64,000 bases of DNA from assembly GCA_963971225.1 (NCBI GenBank), contig OZ020269.1, positions 94,205,540-94,269,539 on the forward strand, read 5' to 3'. The position numbers were made by a program, and so were the translations under genes. The notes under the pieces are model-generated. The model was given only the letters and a program-made list of their open reading frames with translations, was not told where the DNA came from and did not search any database. Below are positions 11,461 to 22,564 of the stretch, one piece after another. Each line of letters opens with the position of its first letter. The first letter of the stretch is position 1. The DNA comes from Melieria omissa. Taxonomy: Eukaryota > Arthropoda > Insecta > Diptera > Ulidiidae.

Positions 11461-12200
11461 CCAACTAATTGAATCAAGTTTTTATATATTTTCTTTAGTC
11501 AATAGAAGTTGTATGTCGATTCAAATGTTTAACTAAATTTTACTATCTACCAGAAACTTTGATCACATATAATTTGTTAAAATTATAATTTAATTAGTAT
11601 TAAAAAATAATCAACGAAATTAAACGGAATACAATACAATTGATCCAAAAAAAATTATAAAATAATTAATTAATTAATTGAGCTGTTATTAGTTGATTAT
11701 TAATTATTAAACAATTTATAATTGGAAATGTTTAATTATTATTTGATGAAAAATTATAATTTAAAATAATCAATGAAAAAAAATACAATAATTTTTTTTA
11801 ATGAAAAAAAAATACAATAATTTTTTTTTCATTACAAATACAATTACATCAAATACAATAATTTTTTTTCATTGATTATTTTAAATTATAATTTTTCATC
11901 AAATAATAATTAATTAATATAATTATTAATTAATTAAACATTAAAAAAAAAAATAATTTTTTTTCATTGATTATTTTAAATTATAATTTTTCATCATGAT
12001 CCAAGAATTAATTATAAACTAATTAATTAATTAATTACATTGTTATTAATTGAGTATTAATTTATAAAAATTTATAATCAAAAATATATAATTAATTAAA
12101 CTGCTATTAATTGACTAAATGTTTCATTATAAAATGAATATGTATGATTAAAAATTAACAATTAATTATTTAATTAATTAGTCTAACTAGTAAAACAGTG
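11461..12200. repeat. Very AT-rich sequence with inverted and direct copies
   Basis: A segment near 11732-11785 recurs inverted at about 11861-11914 and again at about 11951-11997. A neighbouring block starting GATCCAA (near 11642 and 11999) followed by AATTAATTAATTAATT recurs in direct orientation. This is a small cluster of duplicated AT-rich units able to form hairpins. No gene is present. Confidence 0.65.
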
Positions 12201-13600
12201 AATTGGAACAAGTTAATGCTTGATCGATCAATCAAAATAACTTATCAATCAGAAAATTAGGCCATTTCTTATTTTTTAATTGTTTTTAAGTATAATTATT
12301 TTTAATTATCAATCACTTACGAATTTTTAAACTCAAGAAACCTTTTTTATAAACCATGAATATAGTTAAAAATTGTTTCGTTTACCAGCAAATTTGTTTT
12401 GATATTTTAGTTGTATTAAAGATTTTGTATTCAATAGTTGTATTCAATAGTTGTATTCAATAGTTTTTATCCAAAAACTTTGGTCACCTTAACGTTTTGA
12501 AATGGCCAACAAATTTCCATCACACATTAAACTTTAATCCTTCATTTAGTTAGCTTTGATTCTTCACACTCTTTTGTATCTACAATTTCGAGCTCTCGCT
12601 TGCTCGCTGCGCACGACTGACGCCCGACTGGAAAAGCAGACAATAGCAACAACAGGCGAAAGTTAAAAGATTTCACAACTTAAGTGGAAAAATATTTTGG
12701 CAAAGTTTACGTTTTTGCACCATCAGCCATTAACTCGGATTGATTGCCCCAAAGGACACACACAGGCACACATACCTACACACACATCAACACACACGTA
12801 CATATTTATTTCAACGAAGCCATAGAAAAGACGCAACAACAAAGGACAGCACGTGTGGCACTTGCGGGACGAACGGCAGCTCAACTGAAACTTCTTCGCT
12901 CAGCTAATGCGTGTTGTCGGCCTCTGTCTGTCTGTCAGTCAGTCAGCCAGCAAAAATTGATTTTCTTTTGAAGTTTGAGCTGCATTCGAAGCGCTTCTTG
13001 CCCAACAATAGAAACTCGTTTTTGTCCATTTTTATTACTTCTTGGTGTCTTGGCGTCTTTTGGCGAGTTTTTGTGCGCAGGTAATAAAAGTCTGCCAAGT
13101 GGCGACAAATGTTAATGTTGACGCTTAAACCTGAGAGCTGCTGTCATTTCTGGTCATTTGATGATTATGTGACAGGCGGCAGAAAAAAATAAAAATAAAG
13201 AAACATTGGTGTGTACAATGGAAACATACAAATTGCTGTGTTGAAACGCATTGGCGATAAGTTTTCCAACAAGGAAGCGCTACAAAGCGCCCAAAGCCAA
13301 ACGAAAAAGCTGTCCGTTAATAAATGCACATAAAAAAATTAACAGCAAAAGGCCGAAACGGGCGCCATCAGGGACGCGCATAAATTTTAATCAGCGACGC
13401 TCCCGACCAGGTCGCACTGAGTGGCGCATCTGCTGCGCCCAACGGCAGTCGTTAATTTCAATTAACGAGGGGAGGCGCCCAGCAAAATGGCGCAGAGCAG
13501 AAAGGAGCAGCTTGCCCGCGAGCAGAGGCAATAAAATTCGATGGAGGGGACAGCGGGTGGTGGCATTTATAAAGCGATAGCATTGGCGATTTGTTCAGAC
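12201..13600. other. AT-rich border, then unique GC-richer island
   Basis: A TATTCAATAGTTG unit repeats three times near 12427-12467. From 12590 the sequence is unique and GC-richer, with a CA-rich tract at 12755-12800. A Y-rich stretch ending TGCGCAG|GTAATA at 13080/13081 weakly resembles a recursive splice site. A basic frame of 109 codons at 13251-13580 has no ATG start and I do not accept it as a gene. Confidence 0.4.
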
Positions 13601-14756
13601 ACCTCGAAGAATAACAATTTTCACGGTCGAAAAATGCCTCAAGTTAGAATTTAAGTGTTTGTATGTTAAGTTTAATTAAAAATTGTTGAATTAAAGTTCC
13701 TATGTTTTTGATTAATTCGTATAAATTCTTTTAAACACATATCTGACTTTTGTGTTAGTAAGGATTTCGTTCTCAAATTGTTCATCCTTAAAAGACAATT
13801 TGAATGAAATGCGGTTCCAGGTTGCAGCTTAACTTGGACTGTTTAACACTTGACTGCCAAAAGGAGTAACATTTACTCTATATGAGTCTTTTTTTAGACC
13901 CTGTGAAAGTACTTTTGGCACATCTAAAGGTAGCACAAGTCATCGTGAAGCTTTCTAGGTGCTTCAATGGGATATCCTACCACACCCGACCTATTCACGA
14001 GATGTTACTCCTACCAACCACCACTTGTACTGGTCGATATCTCATGGCCCAGCCGAGCAGCACCTCAATTCTTACAAAAGAGCCACAAATTTGTTCTAAC
14101 TATTCTTAGTTCAAGGATTTTTTTAAATGCGGAATCCCTATGCTGCTAAAAGATGCGGATAAGTCATAGCTAACAATGAACTAACCTTCAAAGTTACGTA
14201 AGACAAAAAAGCTCAAAAGATATTTGTACCCCAATATATCTCTGGTAATTATTTTTCTTCATTAGATGAATCGATGGAACTGGTGTTTTGATATGTTATC
14301 CCTATGAGGCCATTTGATCTTTCATAATCAAAAGAAATTCTTATTAACTCCCTTTGAGAACATTGGACCTCAACAAGGTCTTATATTGGTTAGGTTAATC
14401 AATTGAAATCTCTTCAGAGTGGGTGATTAGCCTATTGCTAGCAGTCCTACATAGGTGATGGGGCTCTCCCTTAGGAGAGACACTTTCATTTGATGAAACT
14501 TTTCTACTAAATTATATAAGCGCCCTCTGGGTATGCGTTTCTGATTGGTAGTTGGTGGATACGCTCGAGGGTTTGTGTCTTGGATGAGTGCTGCTCTATT
14601 TTCTTTTAGGCTCTGGTGGTGGTTTTGCTGTAACGCCTGTACGACTACTGAAAATGATTACGAGTATAAACTGTGTACTGCTCATGGACTGAATAGAGTA
14701 GAAAAGATAAGGACTTGCTTCAAGTTAAACGATTGGACTAAGGTGTGAATTGGATG
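13601..14756. other. Unique sequence, no gene
   Basis: No recognisable coding, RNA or repeat feature. It leads into the SINE-like copies. Confidence 0.4.
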
Positions 14757-14880
14757 AGCACCAATTAGAAGGAAACAAATTTGGAAAAATTTGAAAACTG
14801 CAGGACCAATCTTTAATTGGAAATCGAACACAGGACCTTTGGGGCGTCAGTTCAGTCAATGAACAAGAACAAGTTTCCGT
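14757..14880 (-). repeat. tRNA-related SINE-like copy, diverged
   Basis: On the minus strand the sequence CCAAAGGTCCTGTGTTCGAT contains a TGTTCGATTTCC stretch close to the RNA polymerase III B box (GGTTCGANNCC). The copy aligns with 15000-15126, which shows the same order of segments: B box, a TTAAA segment, TGCAG/TGCAC, TTTTCAAATTT and TTTCCTTC. It is shorter and more decayed than that copy. Confidence 0.5.
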
Positions 14881-14999
14881 GAAGTCCATTAAAGATCAGT
14901 AGACGAGTTACTAAAGCGAATATTATATTTTAATATTTTCTAATAATATTTTTAATAATTTATAATAATTAATATTTTATAATAATTATGAACTCTTGT

Positions 15000-15126
15000 T
15001 CCACTTGGGACAATGGGAAGGAAGGAAATTTGAAAACATGAAAAAGTGCAGAGTCAAACTTTTAATGGGAATTGAACCCATGACCTTTGGGAGGGCATTC
15101 GAGTTTACATCACGTGAACACTCGAC
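15000..15126 (-). repeat. tRNA-related SINE-like copy
   Basis: The minus strand reads AAAGGTCATGGGTTCAATTC, with GGTTCAATTCC fitting the polymerase III B box exactly. An A-box-like region lies upstream near GTTCACGTGATG. It pairs with the copy at 14757-14880 in the same orientation. I do not call it a functional tRNA gene because no complete cloverleaf can be drawn. Confidence 0.55.
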
Positions 15127-15539
15127 TAAAATTTAGTTAGATTTTTAGATTTTTCTAGAAAAGTAATCAAAATGTACGAATGTTTAAACTTTATCTGAGA
15201 AGGTTTAGTTTTGGTTTTGAAACCACGTAAGCAAAACCCCGACAAGCTAACAATCATAAATTGTAAAAATTGTTTCATTTTCCCCAGTAAAAACATGCGA
15301 GCAAAAAACAAAGAATAAAAGTTGTTCAAATCTTACTTCGCTACAAAATTATGCACACTAAAAGTCACTTGCAAACATACATCAAACACAAATAAAATTA
15401 ACCAAGTAACCAAACCCAAGGAAGGAAGGAAGGAATTATGCCGTGATATATCCGCGAAGAGAGCGATAGAGCAATCCAGAGTTCACGATTCCGGGTCTCA
15501 CGCATGTATTCTACACAGACGTATCTCTATACGATGTGT
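15127..15539. other. Unique AT-rich sequence
   Basis: No gene recognised. A 67-codon minus-strand frame (15126-15329) has no known features. Confidence 0.4.
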
Positions 15540-15708
15540 CTCTCTCTCTTGTGCGAGTACATGGATTCTTCGTCCAAGTACCAACCGGCTTCAGTTCATG
15601 GATTCTTCGTCCAGGTACCAACCGGCTCCAAGACCTGTCAAGGAACTGGAACCGATTGGTACCTGGACGAAGAATCCATATACTCGTACAGGAGAGATAG
15701 TTATGGTC
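15540..15708. repeat. 37-bp direct duplication plus inverted copy
   Basis: Two direct units of 37 bp (15560-15596 and 15597-15633) begin CATGGATTCTTCGTCCA. An inverted third copy lies at 15642-15679. The inverted similarity extends outwards through GCGAGTAC / TACTCGTA and the CTCTCTC / GGAGAGA flanks, so the whole forms a hairpin. It lies directly upstream of the RNase H relic. Confidence 0.85.
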
Positions 15709-15719
15709 TTCTAAATGGA

Positions 15720-16365
15720 GGTCTACGTCATCCTGAATGTAGCCTTTTGGATGATTGAAATTGCAGGAGAAACGCATAGGGGTCTGTAGTGACAACCAAG
15801 CTGTATTAAAGGCCCCAAACCTGCAAACTACTAAACGATTGTAAGCGCATGTAAGACACAGGTGAGAAGTGCCGCAAGGCCCAATAGATGACTCTTAAAT
15901 GGGTTCCTGGACAGTCTGGTGTTCTTGGTAACGAAGTAGCCAATGAACTTGACAATATGGTATCAGAGGCTAAGCCAATGGGACCAGAGCCAATAGTAGG
16001 CGTCAACGTTGCAGAGGTCCTACAATGGATAAAGAACCATCTAGGCAGTGTTCACATGGGGAAATGGGCCGGAATGGATTCTTGCAGAATAGCGAAGTGT
16101 TTAGTGAAAGCACCAAGTAAGGAGAGAACGGACTTTCTTCTTCGACTGGAGAGATAGAAATAGCGACTGATCAGAGAGATCACAGGGCACAACGCATGTG
16201 GCCTACATATGACTACTACGCGGATCATCGATGACCCTACATGCAAATCCTGTCTCGAGGATGTGGACACAACAAAGCATTACATCTGCCACTGTCCAGT
16301 ACCTCTGTCCGACTTTCTCAGGTTCCTCAAAGAAACCAGGAAGTTCGAGGGGAGCAAGGACCCTT
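15720..16365 (+). pseudogene. Non-LTR retrotransposon RNase H/Cys-His tail relic
   Basis: Read on the plus strand with frameshifts. Near 15780-15830 the string SDNQAVLKA matches the RNase H segment around the second catalytic Asp. The frame 15888-16157 (89 codons) begins with KWVPGQSGVLGNEVANEL, the conserved RNase H block, with Gln in place of the usual His of WVPGHSG. After a frameshift, ITGHNACGLHMTTTRIIDDP is followed by a C-x2-C-x8-H-x2-C-type motif (CKSC...KHYICHC) at about 16240-16297. This order is typical of the ORF2 end of I/LOA/R1-type retrotransposons. The reverse-transcriptase part is missing, so the copy is truncated as well as frameshifted. Confidence 0.85.
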
Positions 16366-16695
16366 GCTGATGATGATGATGTGAGGGTGGGCGGCAAGCC
16401 TTCCATAGCACTCAGTCCATTCGGACCACTGTACTGTGCCCATAGGGAAGGGCAGCAGAAGGGAAAGGGTAGGGGAGAGAGTTGTGGGGGAAATTAAGGG
16501 TCTAAAATCCCCTTGAACTTCCTGAGCAAAGCTCATACTCAATACATTTCTGCCCAGTGAGGACCCTTAATCTCTTCCATAACTCGCCTCCCCTATCCTT
16601 TCCCTTCTCCTACCCCTCGCCACGGGTAAAGTACAATGGTCCGAATGGACCGAACTTGTAGCCTTCCTGCCCACCCTCACATAATCATCAAGAGC
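16366..16695. repeat. Inverted pair of retrotransposon 3'-end sequence
   Basis: 16366-16502 and 16561-16695 are reverse complements of each other at roughly 80 percent by eye, with a 58-bp spacer. Shared words include GTGAGGGTGGGC, GTCCATTCGGACCA and AAGGGAAAGG. The left arm continues directly from the RNase H relic, so the right arm is a second, inverted copy of its 3' region. Confidence 0.8.
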
Positions 16696-17941
16696 AACAA
16701 AAATTAATCCATTTCGGTTCAATGTAACCAACTGTGAGAGAAACCATATATCAATCAGGTTTTACCTAAATTTGGCTTCAATCTAATAGCAAAGAGCAAA
16801 ATTTGTAAGATGTTTTTCGTTTTAATTTAACTGAATGCTTTCGACTAATCAACAGAAATTTCTGAAAAAATTAAATTTTTATTTTTTCATTCTACTTCTT
16901 GCTGCTGCAACACAAATCGAGATAGGTGAGTGTGAAAGCAATGTGCATGCGGCGAGCTGTGGAACGGCGTGTCCACACATTGAATTGGATTGACCGTTCG
17001 GCGCTTGCAACGGCTTCTGCCCCCATGGCGGCTGCCTTCGTCATTCGGCCGCTTGTGCAGTTGTAACCGTTCGCGCACTCATTTCGTACGAATTTGTCGA
17101 ATTTCCAATACTCCAGAGAGAAATTCAATTGAATTTTTGTTTGTTTTTCGCTGTACGGTTCATTTCGTGGAACAAATACGAACATGAATGAATTGCTGTC
17201 GAAACGGACGGACACTATTGGACGGACGAACAAAGCTCTATATATATAGCTGTATATATATAGTTTCATGTGCAAATGTACTGAAGTGTGTGTGTGTGTG
17301 TGTGAGTGCGCAGCTATAATTTGAACTTATTTTTACTTCCGGTCAAATTTGGCCGCACCACGTTCAATAAACTGAGTGGAGGCGGGTTCAGGCGGCCAAA
17401 GCGAAGTGACCAAAGTTGTAGCAACGCGCATTTCTAATGCGGACGCACACCGGCGCTGGCGCCAATTTAGTGGCATTGGTGACTGCCGTGTGTGTTTGTA
17501 TGGGTGTGTGCGCACCTTTTCTTAGCGGAAACTTTACTCTTTCAACGGCGCGGCGCCCCCTGCTTCGTCTCGAATGCGGCGTACGCGTTTGTCTTGAATT
17601 ATGTGCCCCAGGGAGCGCTTAAGATTTCATTGTGTGAATTTAGTGTGTGCAGGTGAAAAACGCGCACCGCCATCGTGCCCGACCGCCGGGCCACGCTTTC
17701 ACAGCGAAGCGAAGTGAAAATGCTTCCAATGTATTTTGGTGCAAATTAAATTTCGTTGTAGGATTTGCACCATTTGCCAATGTAGACAGAAATATAAATA
17801 GATTGGAAAATCTTTACTCAGAAAAAATTCTTAAAGTTCGAAGAAACCACAAGAAATAACAACATAAAAAAAATTGCTTAAAATTGTTTAAAAAATAACA
17901 AAATCCTAAGCAATGTAAAATTCAACACCGCCGCAACTTAC
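16696..17941. other. Unique island, no gene
   Basis: Contains a short palindromic TA-rich site at 17238-17262 and a TG tract at 17287-17305. A donor-like ATAG|GTGAGT at about 16924 follows a pyrimidine-rich run but has no convincing exon. The first bases of the intron predicted after the minus-strand exon candidate lie at its right edge. Confidence 0.4.
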
Positions 17942-18069
17942 TGCCACTGCAGTGAAATAATTCTCTAAATTTTGTATGACTGCTGCAAGCACTCGTGAAC
18001 CTTGGCACAACGGCTCCAATCTGCCGCATGAAAAGTGTAACGTCTCCACATTGTCTGCGTATATTTCTG
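17942..18069 (-). CDS. Candidate internal exon, unknown protein
   Basis: On the minus strand a TG/T-rich tract ends in the tandem acceptor GTGCAG|CAG| (18072-18067). An open stretch of 42 complete codons follows, then the donor GGCA|GTAAGTTG at 17942/17941. The frame begins EIYADNVETLHFSCG and contains RLEPLCQGSRVLAAVIQNL. It ends at a codon boundary, and an in-frame TAA lies upstream of the acceptor, as expected for an internal exon. The length (128 nt, or 125 from the second AG) is typical. I do not recognise the peptide and could not find neighbouring exons in the window. A second frame is also open, so this could be chance. Confidence 0.3.
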
Positions 18070-18350
18070 CTGCACATAAACACACACAGACATCGCATTA
18101 TCCCAGTAAAACCGTAGCCCACGCCAGACGCAGTCATCGCCGTCTCTGTTAGCAGTGCCATCTATAGGCGCGTTTTGTTGTCATTTCTATGAAAACGTTG
18201 GCATCGAAGAAATCCGAATTTTGTCATAGTACGAAATATCTTTTTTAAGTATTTACGACTTGCGTACTAAAACTGCAACAAGAAGATATATCTAAAGTTC
18301 CAACACCAACCGTTTGAACCGTCTGAAATTCAGTTTCCTATAGTCAAATT

Positions 18351-18519
18351 CAGTGGCGAATTCAGGGGGGGGGGAGGTTTTGTGGGTTGGAACTCCCCTG
18401 AAATATTTGGATCGACTATAAAACTACATACAAATTAAAAGGCATTTTATAAATATTAAAAAATTACTTTTTTAAACCCCCCCCTCCCCCCGAAATATTT
18501 TTTGGAATTAGCGCCTGTG
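18351..18519. mobile_element. hAT-type MITE, short and G/C-tract rich
   Basis: The left end reads CAGTGGCGAATTCAGGGG. The right end, inverted, reads CACAGGCGCTAATTCC. G-run and C-run blocks lie inside both ends. The CAGTGGCG start is shared with the larger element at 52588. No clear 8-bp duplication is visible. Confidence 0.5.
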
Positions 18520-18774
18520 TTATCCAGACTCAATAATTCAAGAAGATTCAATTCAAGATAATTTAGAAAGACCATTGCGTTAATTTTGACGGGTTTTCAT
18601 TTTTAAATATCTGTATTTTTTTTGTATTTCCATCAGCTATTGCTCTCATGACTTTAGTTTTTTTATCGGGTTCTGCAATTACAATTAGTCAAATCCGATG
18701 TGTAATTTTCGAGATATCAGCGGATATAATATGTAGTTTTTGTAGGTATGGAAAATTTGCGGTCTTTCTAGTTT

Positions 18775-20830
18775 TAAACTGACAGTATCCGTTCCTCGAA
18801 TAATCCGTACCGTTGCACTGTCCGAACACTCAACCCATTTGGATTCGGTCTGACCGAATTCTTAGAGTTCAACAGGACTTAACGACTTCAATCAGACTTC
18901 TTAACTTATAAAATCTTTAAGCTGCGCAACCTCTGAACTATCCACTTCGAACTCACATAGTAATGTCGTTCTGTCGAACTAACTGAACACTCGAAGTGAT
19001 TCGTACCTCGGGCTGCCCAACATTTTGGACGACTATTCAATATTTAGGAGAAACGTTCTGAAACTCTCAGACTATCTGGAAACTTAGACGGTCCACTATG
19101 TCGAACTATCTAAAATTTGGACAATACGAACTTTCGGTTAGAACCCAGAATCTTAGACTGTACAAACTAATGGCACCCACATGAGGATTTTTTGGGGTTT
19201 AGACCCCCAAACACAAAAAATCCTGGTACAAAATATGGTTTCGAATGGTATTCGGCCCAACACTTGTAAGCAAACTCCCCATCCCCAAAAATGAAATCCT
19301 GTGTGTACCACTGGTTCGAACTGTTAGAATTTGCGTCGAATGTTCCCAAAACTTGAGTTGAGAGGCTAACCGTTTTTTTAACTAAATACTCAAACGGTTG
19401 GATTCTAGCTTTGTCCAAAGATTGGGGCTACCCCACATTAGTTATAAGCGCAACCAGTTTCTCAAACTACAAACTCTCTCTGATTGTTGCGCACACTATC
19501 AGATAGATTATGCGCACTGTTAGACAATACTAGTCCATACTGTTAGTAATACATCAAACTTAAAAGTTACTCAACTGACTGTTTCTTGACTTTTCAAACT
19601 TTCATAATTACTCTATTCAAAATCTCAGACTATCTGTATTATCAGATAAACTGATTTCCCAAACTATGAACGCTTTGGCTGCTGGGAGTTTAAGACTGTG
19701 CGGACTGTCAGACCCTGCTTACAGACTCAAAGACTTGCCCCGACTATCAAAAGTATACTAAACTTTCAAGTTTACGAGACTGATTGATTTCTTGGAGCAC
19801 CTAAACTCTTGGAAACTATTAGCTTTGTTCAAAGTCTTTTACCACACAAATTAACAGATTAACTAGTTTCCCATACACCGAACACTCTCTGACTACTGGG
19901 AATTTCAGGTTGTAGGTACTCTCAGTCTGTACGAACTCATGGAACCTCAGACTGTTCGAACTCTCAAAAGATCCAGATTCTCGGACTGCGTAAACTAAAT
20001 AATTTTTCATCATGAAATATCTAAAGGGACATAGGGCATCGAATAGTTTGGTTTTTGGCCGCCGATGTTACTGACTTTCAGATCAACCTGAGTTGATGAG
20101 CCTAAGGGTCGATCATCCTCTCTTAGTACGTGCGAAGCCTACCGGGTTTTTCTCTACCGGATCCAAGGCCTTCTTTGCATTGATGGCATCTTTATTACTT
20201 AGAATATGAACTATCCACTACTATGACCACTTTGATGGGTCAAGATTTTCATATATTAGAGTATCCGGGATCTCAAATTATTTTTAATCTCATTCTATCT
20301 AATTGATAAAACTTATCGATATCTGGGGCTATGATCGCTTTATATAGTTTCTGGAACAATGAACTAACGTTATGTACGAACTATACGCAAATCTTCTTTT
20401 AGACTGGTTTGCCAGACTAACCTTAAACTCTTTACAATGCTGACCGGATTACATTAGAGCTTTCGGTTTATCTGAGCGCTCAGACTATCTGTATTCTCGC
20501 CGAGTATTTCGCGGACTGCTTCACTGCTCGAGCTGACTCTTTTCTTAGTCGGTACAGTCAGAATACAGTATATGTAGTTTCTCGGCCTGTACCAAGTCGC
20601 AAACTGATTGCACCGATCGCTTTGTGGACTCTTAAAATATAAAGCCATGTAGTACTTCTGACTCTCGGTATTTATGGGGGAATTCAGAACTTCGAACTAA
20701 GCGAACTCGTTAGTCCCTGCGACTTGCTGATATTCTAAACTAACAAATTCAAACCAAAATATCCGAAACGTTCGAATGCTTGATCCGGTTACTCAGAAAC
20801 TCTAAAGCAAAAACGTCTTCACACGCTGCT
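18775..20830. repeat. Decayed tandem array, CGAACT / CTCAGACTGT words
   Basis: For about 2 kb the text keeps returning to words such as CGAACTCTCAGACT, GACTGT, CTATC and AACTTTC at roughly 30-45 bp intervals. This is the remains of an old short-unit satellite. It is broken by a hAT-type MITE at 19168-19313 and by a stretch with little repeat signal at about 20020-20350. Open frames within it have no family resemblance. Confidence 0.6.
19168..19313. mobile_element. hAT-type MITE in the decayed array
   Basis: The left end (TAATGGCACCCACATGAGGA...TTTTTTGGGG) and the inverted right end (CAGTGGTACACACAGGATTT...TTTTTGGGG) match over about 28 bp. The 8-bp flanks GTACAAAC and GTTCGAAC agree at 6 of 8 positions, as for an aged hAT duplication. 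The right end resembles that of the MITE at 51384-51547. Confidence 0.65.
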
Positions 20831-22564
20831 GGCTGCAACCAGAGACTAAAGCTTCCCGGAATGTAATGTATCTCGCGAGTGTTGTGAATCTATTGGATAA
20901 ATTATTTAGTAGACATGCAGCATCATTTACTCGTGTGTACTGTGAACTTTCGAGACGCCAACATGTTACGAGTAGATATGCGTTTCCGTCGTCTGCCCTC
21001 ATCTCACAAGCTGCTATCTCTTCCATGTTTAAGCTCACAGAGCAGCGCCAGAAAGCGTCGCTGTTTACAAGTTTGTGCCGAAAAAATAACAAATATAAAT
21101 AACAACAACAACAAAAACTTTGGTCTGCGGCATTGGCGCAACATGCTGTAAAGTTTTCCTTCATATATAAGAAGCCTTAAAAGAAAAAACAAAAATGGCA
21201 ATAAACAAGCTTAGCCGAAATGCAGCGAAAGCAAAAGACGCGCCAAGCCAGAATAATGCTCGACATTCTGCGGTTCCCGGCGTGTAACTTGCATGAGGTC
21301 ACATTGTTCCATAATTGTGTGAGGCTATGCCAACCTTGACCACTGTAGTTGTGTTGTTTTGGCAACTGTCTGAATGTTCAAGTGCTCAGTAATTCGTGGA
21401 TATGTTTAGGTTCACGGAATTGTGAACGGTTTCATGTTATTGGCTCAAGCACAAAATGCATTAAGTGACAATAAATTGGGTAATTTTTTGGCGCAGTTTC
21501 CATGTATGGGTGGAACTGGAATGAAGCAGAATTTTAACTACCAATTCTCAGTTGTCGCTGTCTATTGCAAAGTTTTGCACCAGAAGTAACGTTTTCTTTA
21601 CTGTGTGGTGTTGGCTAAGTTACGAAAGGAACCACTGACCATCTGACTTGTGATCCAAGGAAATACATTAGAACCTCTCAAGTCGATGTATGAAATGTCA
21701 TTCTTACAACAGTTGAGAACATTAAATTCCTATCTCTAGATTATCGAACCTTCTATCTAAAGACAAAAACTTAAATTAATGTTAATGTTTGATCCAATAC
21801 TTAGGACACTTCATCAACCACCCATCAAACATTAGTCAACTTCGTTAAAAAATATAGACAAATGTTGAAATCACATCAACAACAATAGCCAATAATTTGA
21901 ATTTAATTAAAAATCTAACGAGTCTAATCGACAACGCATCAGTTGCCATAATCTTGCGCTCGATTTCGTGGCATTTTATGCCAAGGACTTGGCTCATGCA
22001 ACGTAAAATCTATTTATAAAAATTTTTTCATACTCATTACGGAAAAAATTTTCTCATTTTAATTGCGCGTTCCACATTTTTTTAATGGCCTACTTTGTCT
22101 GCACTTTCAACAATCCGATATGCCGCAAACACTCACACACAAATGCACAGCAGCTTTAAGGACCTTTCTGTGTGGCCGCCAGAAAGTGCGCTCGATGACG
22201 GCGCAGTGACGCGTTGTGGGTGATTCAAATGCTTTGGATTGCATTTTCATTTTATGCGCTTTTCTTTTTTTTTTTTAATTTCATTGCAAATCATTTTCCA
22301 CTTTCTACAAATTTACCCACACACCGTCATTACAACGGCAAGTATGCAGTTTCCGCAATGCGTTTATTCTCTCGTTTGGGTAGAAAGCATATTTTTCACG
22401 AGCATTGGGACAAATGAACTGCTGGGTGTTCGAGGAGTGGGTACTCGTGTGTGTGTGTGTGTGTGTATGTGAGCGCTGTGTCTATCGTTTCCTTTAACGA
22501 TTTTTTTAAAAAGATTTGTTTACAGTTTTTAAATAAATGCTATTTTTTACTACATACCACTACC
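20831..22564. other. Unique island, no gene
   Basis: Overlapping frames on both strands at 20866-21200 are not recognisable. A TG tract lies at 22448-22467. Nothing else is supported. Confidence 0.4.

Noticed and set aside
13060..13090. Recursive splice site TGCGCAG|GTAATA
   Set aside because: Pyrimidine tract interrupted by G-rich words and the donor half is weak; not enough for a call.
13251..13580. 109-codon basic frame
   Set aside because: No ATG start, no splice acceptor, low-complexity Lys/Arg composition.
15000..15126. A functional tRNA gene
   Set aside because: A B box is present but no full cloverleaf with acceptor stem; a second diverged copy nearby points to a SINE.
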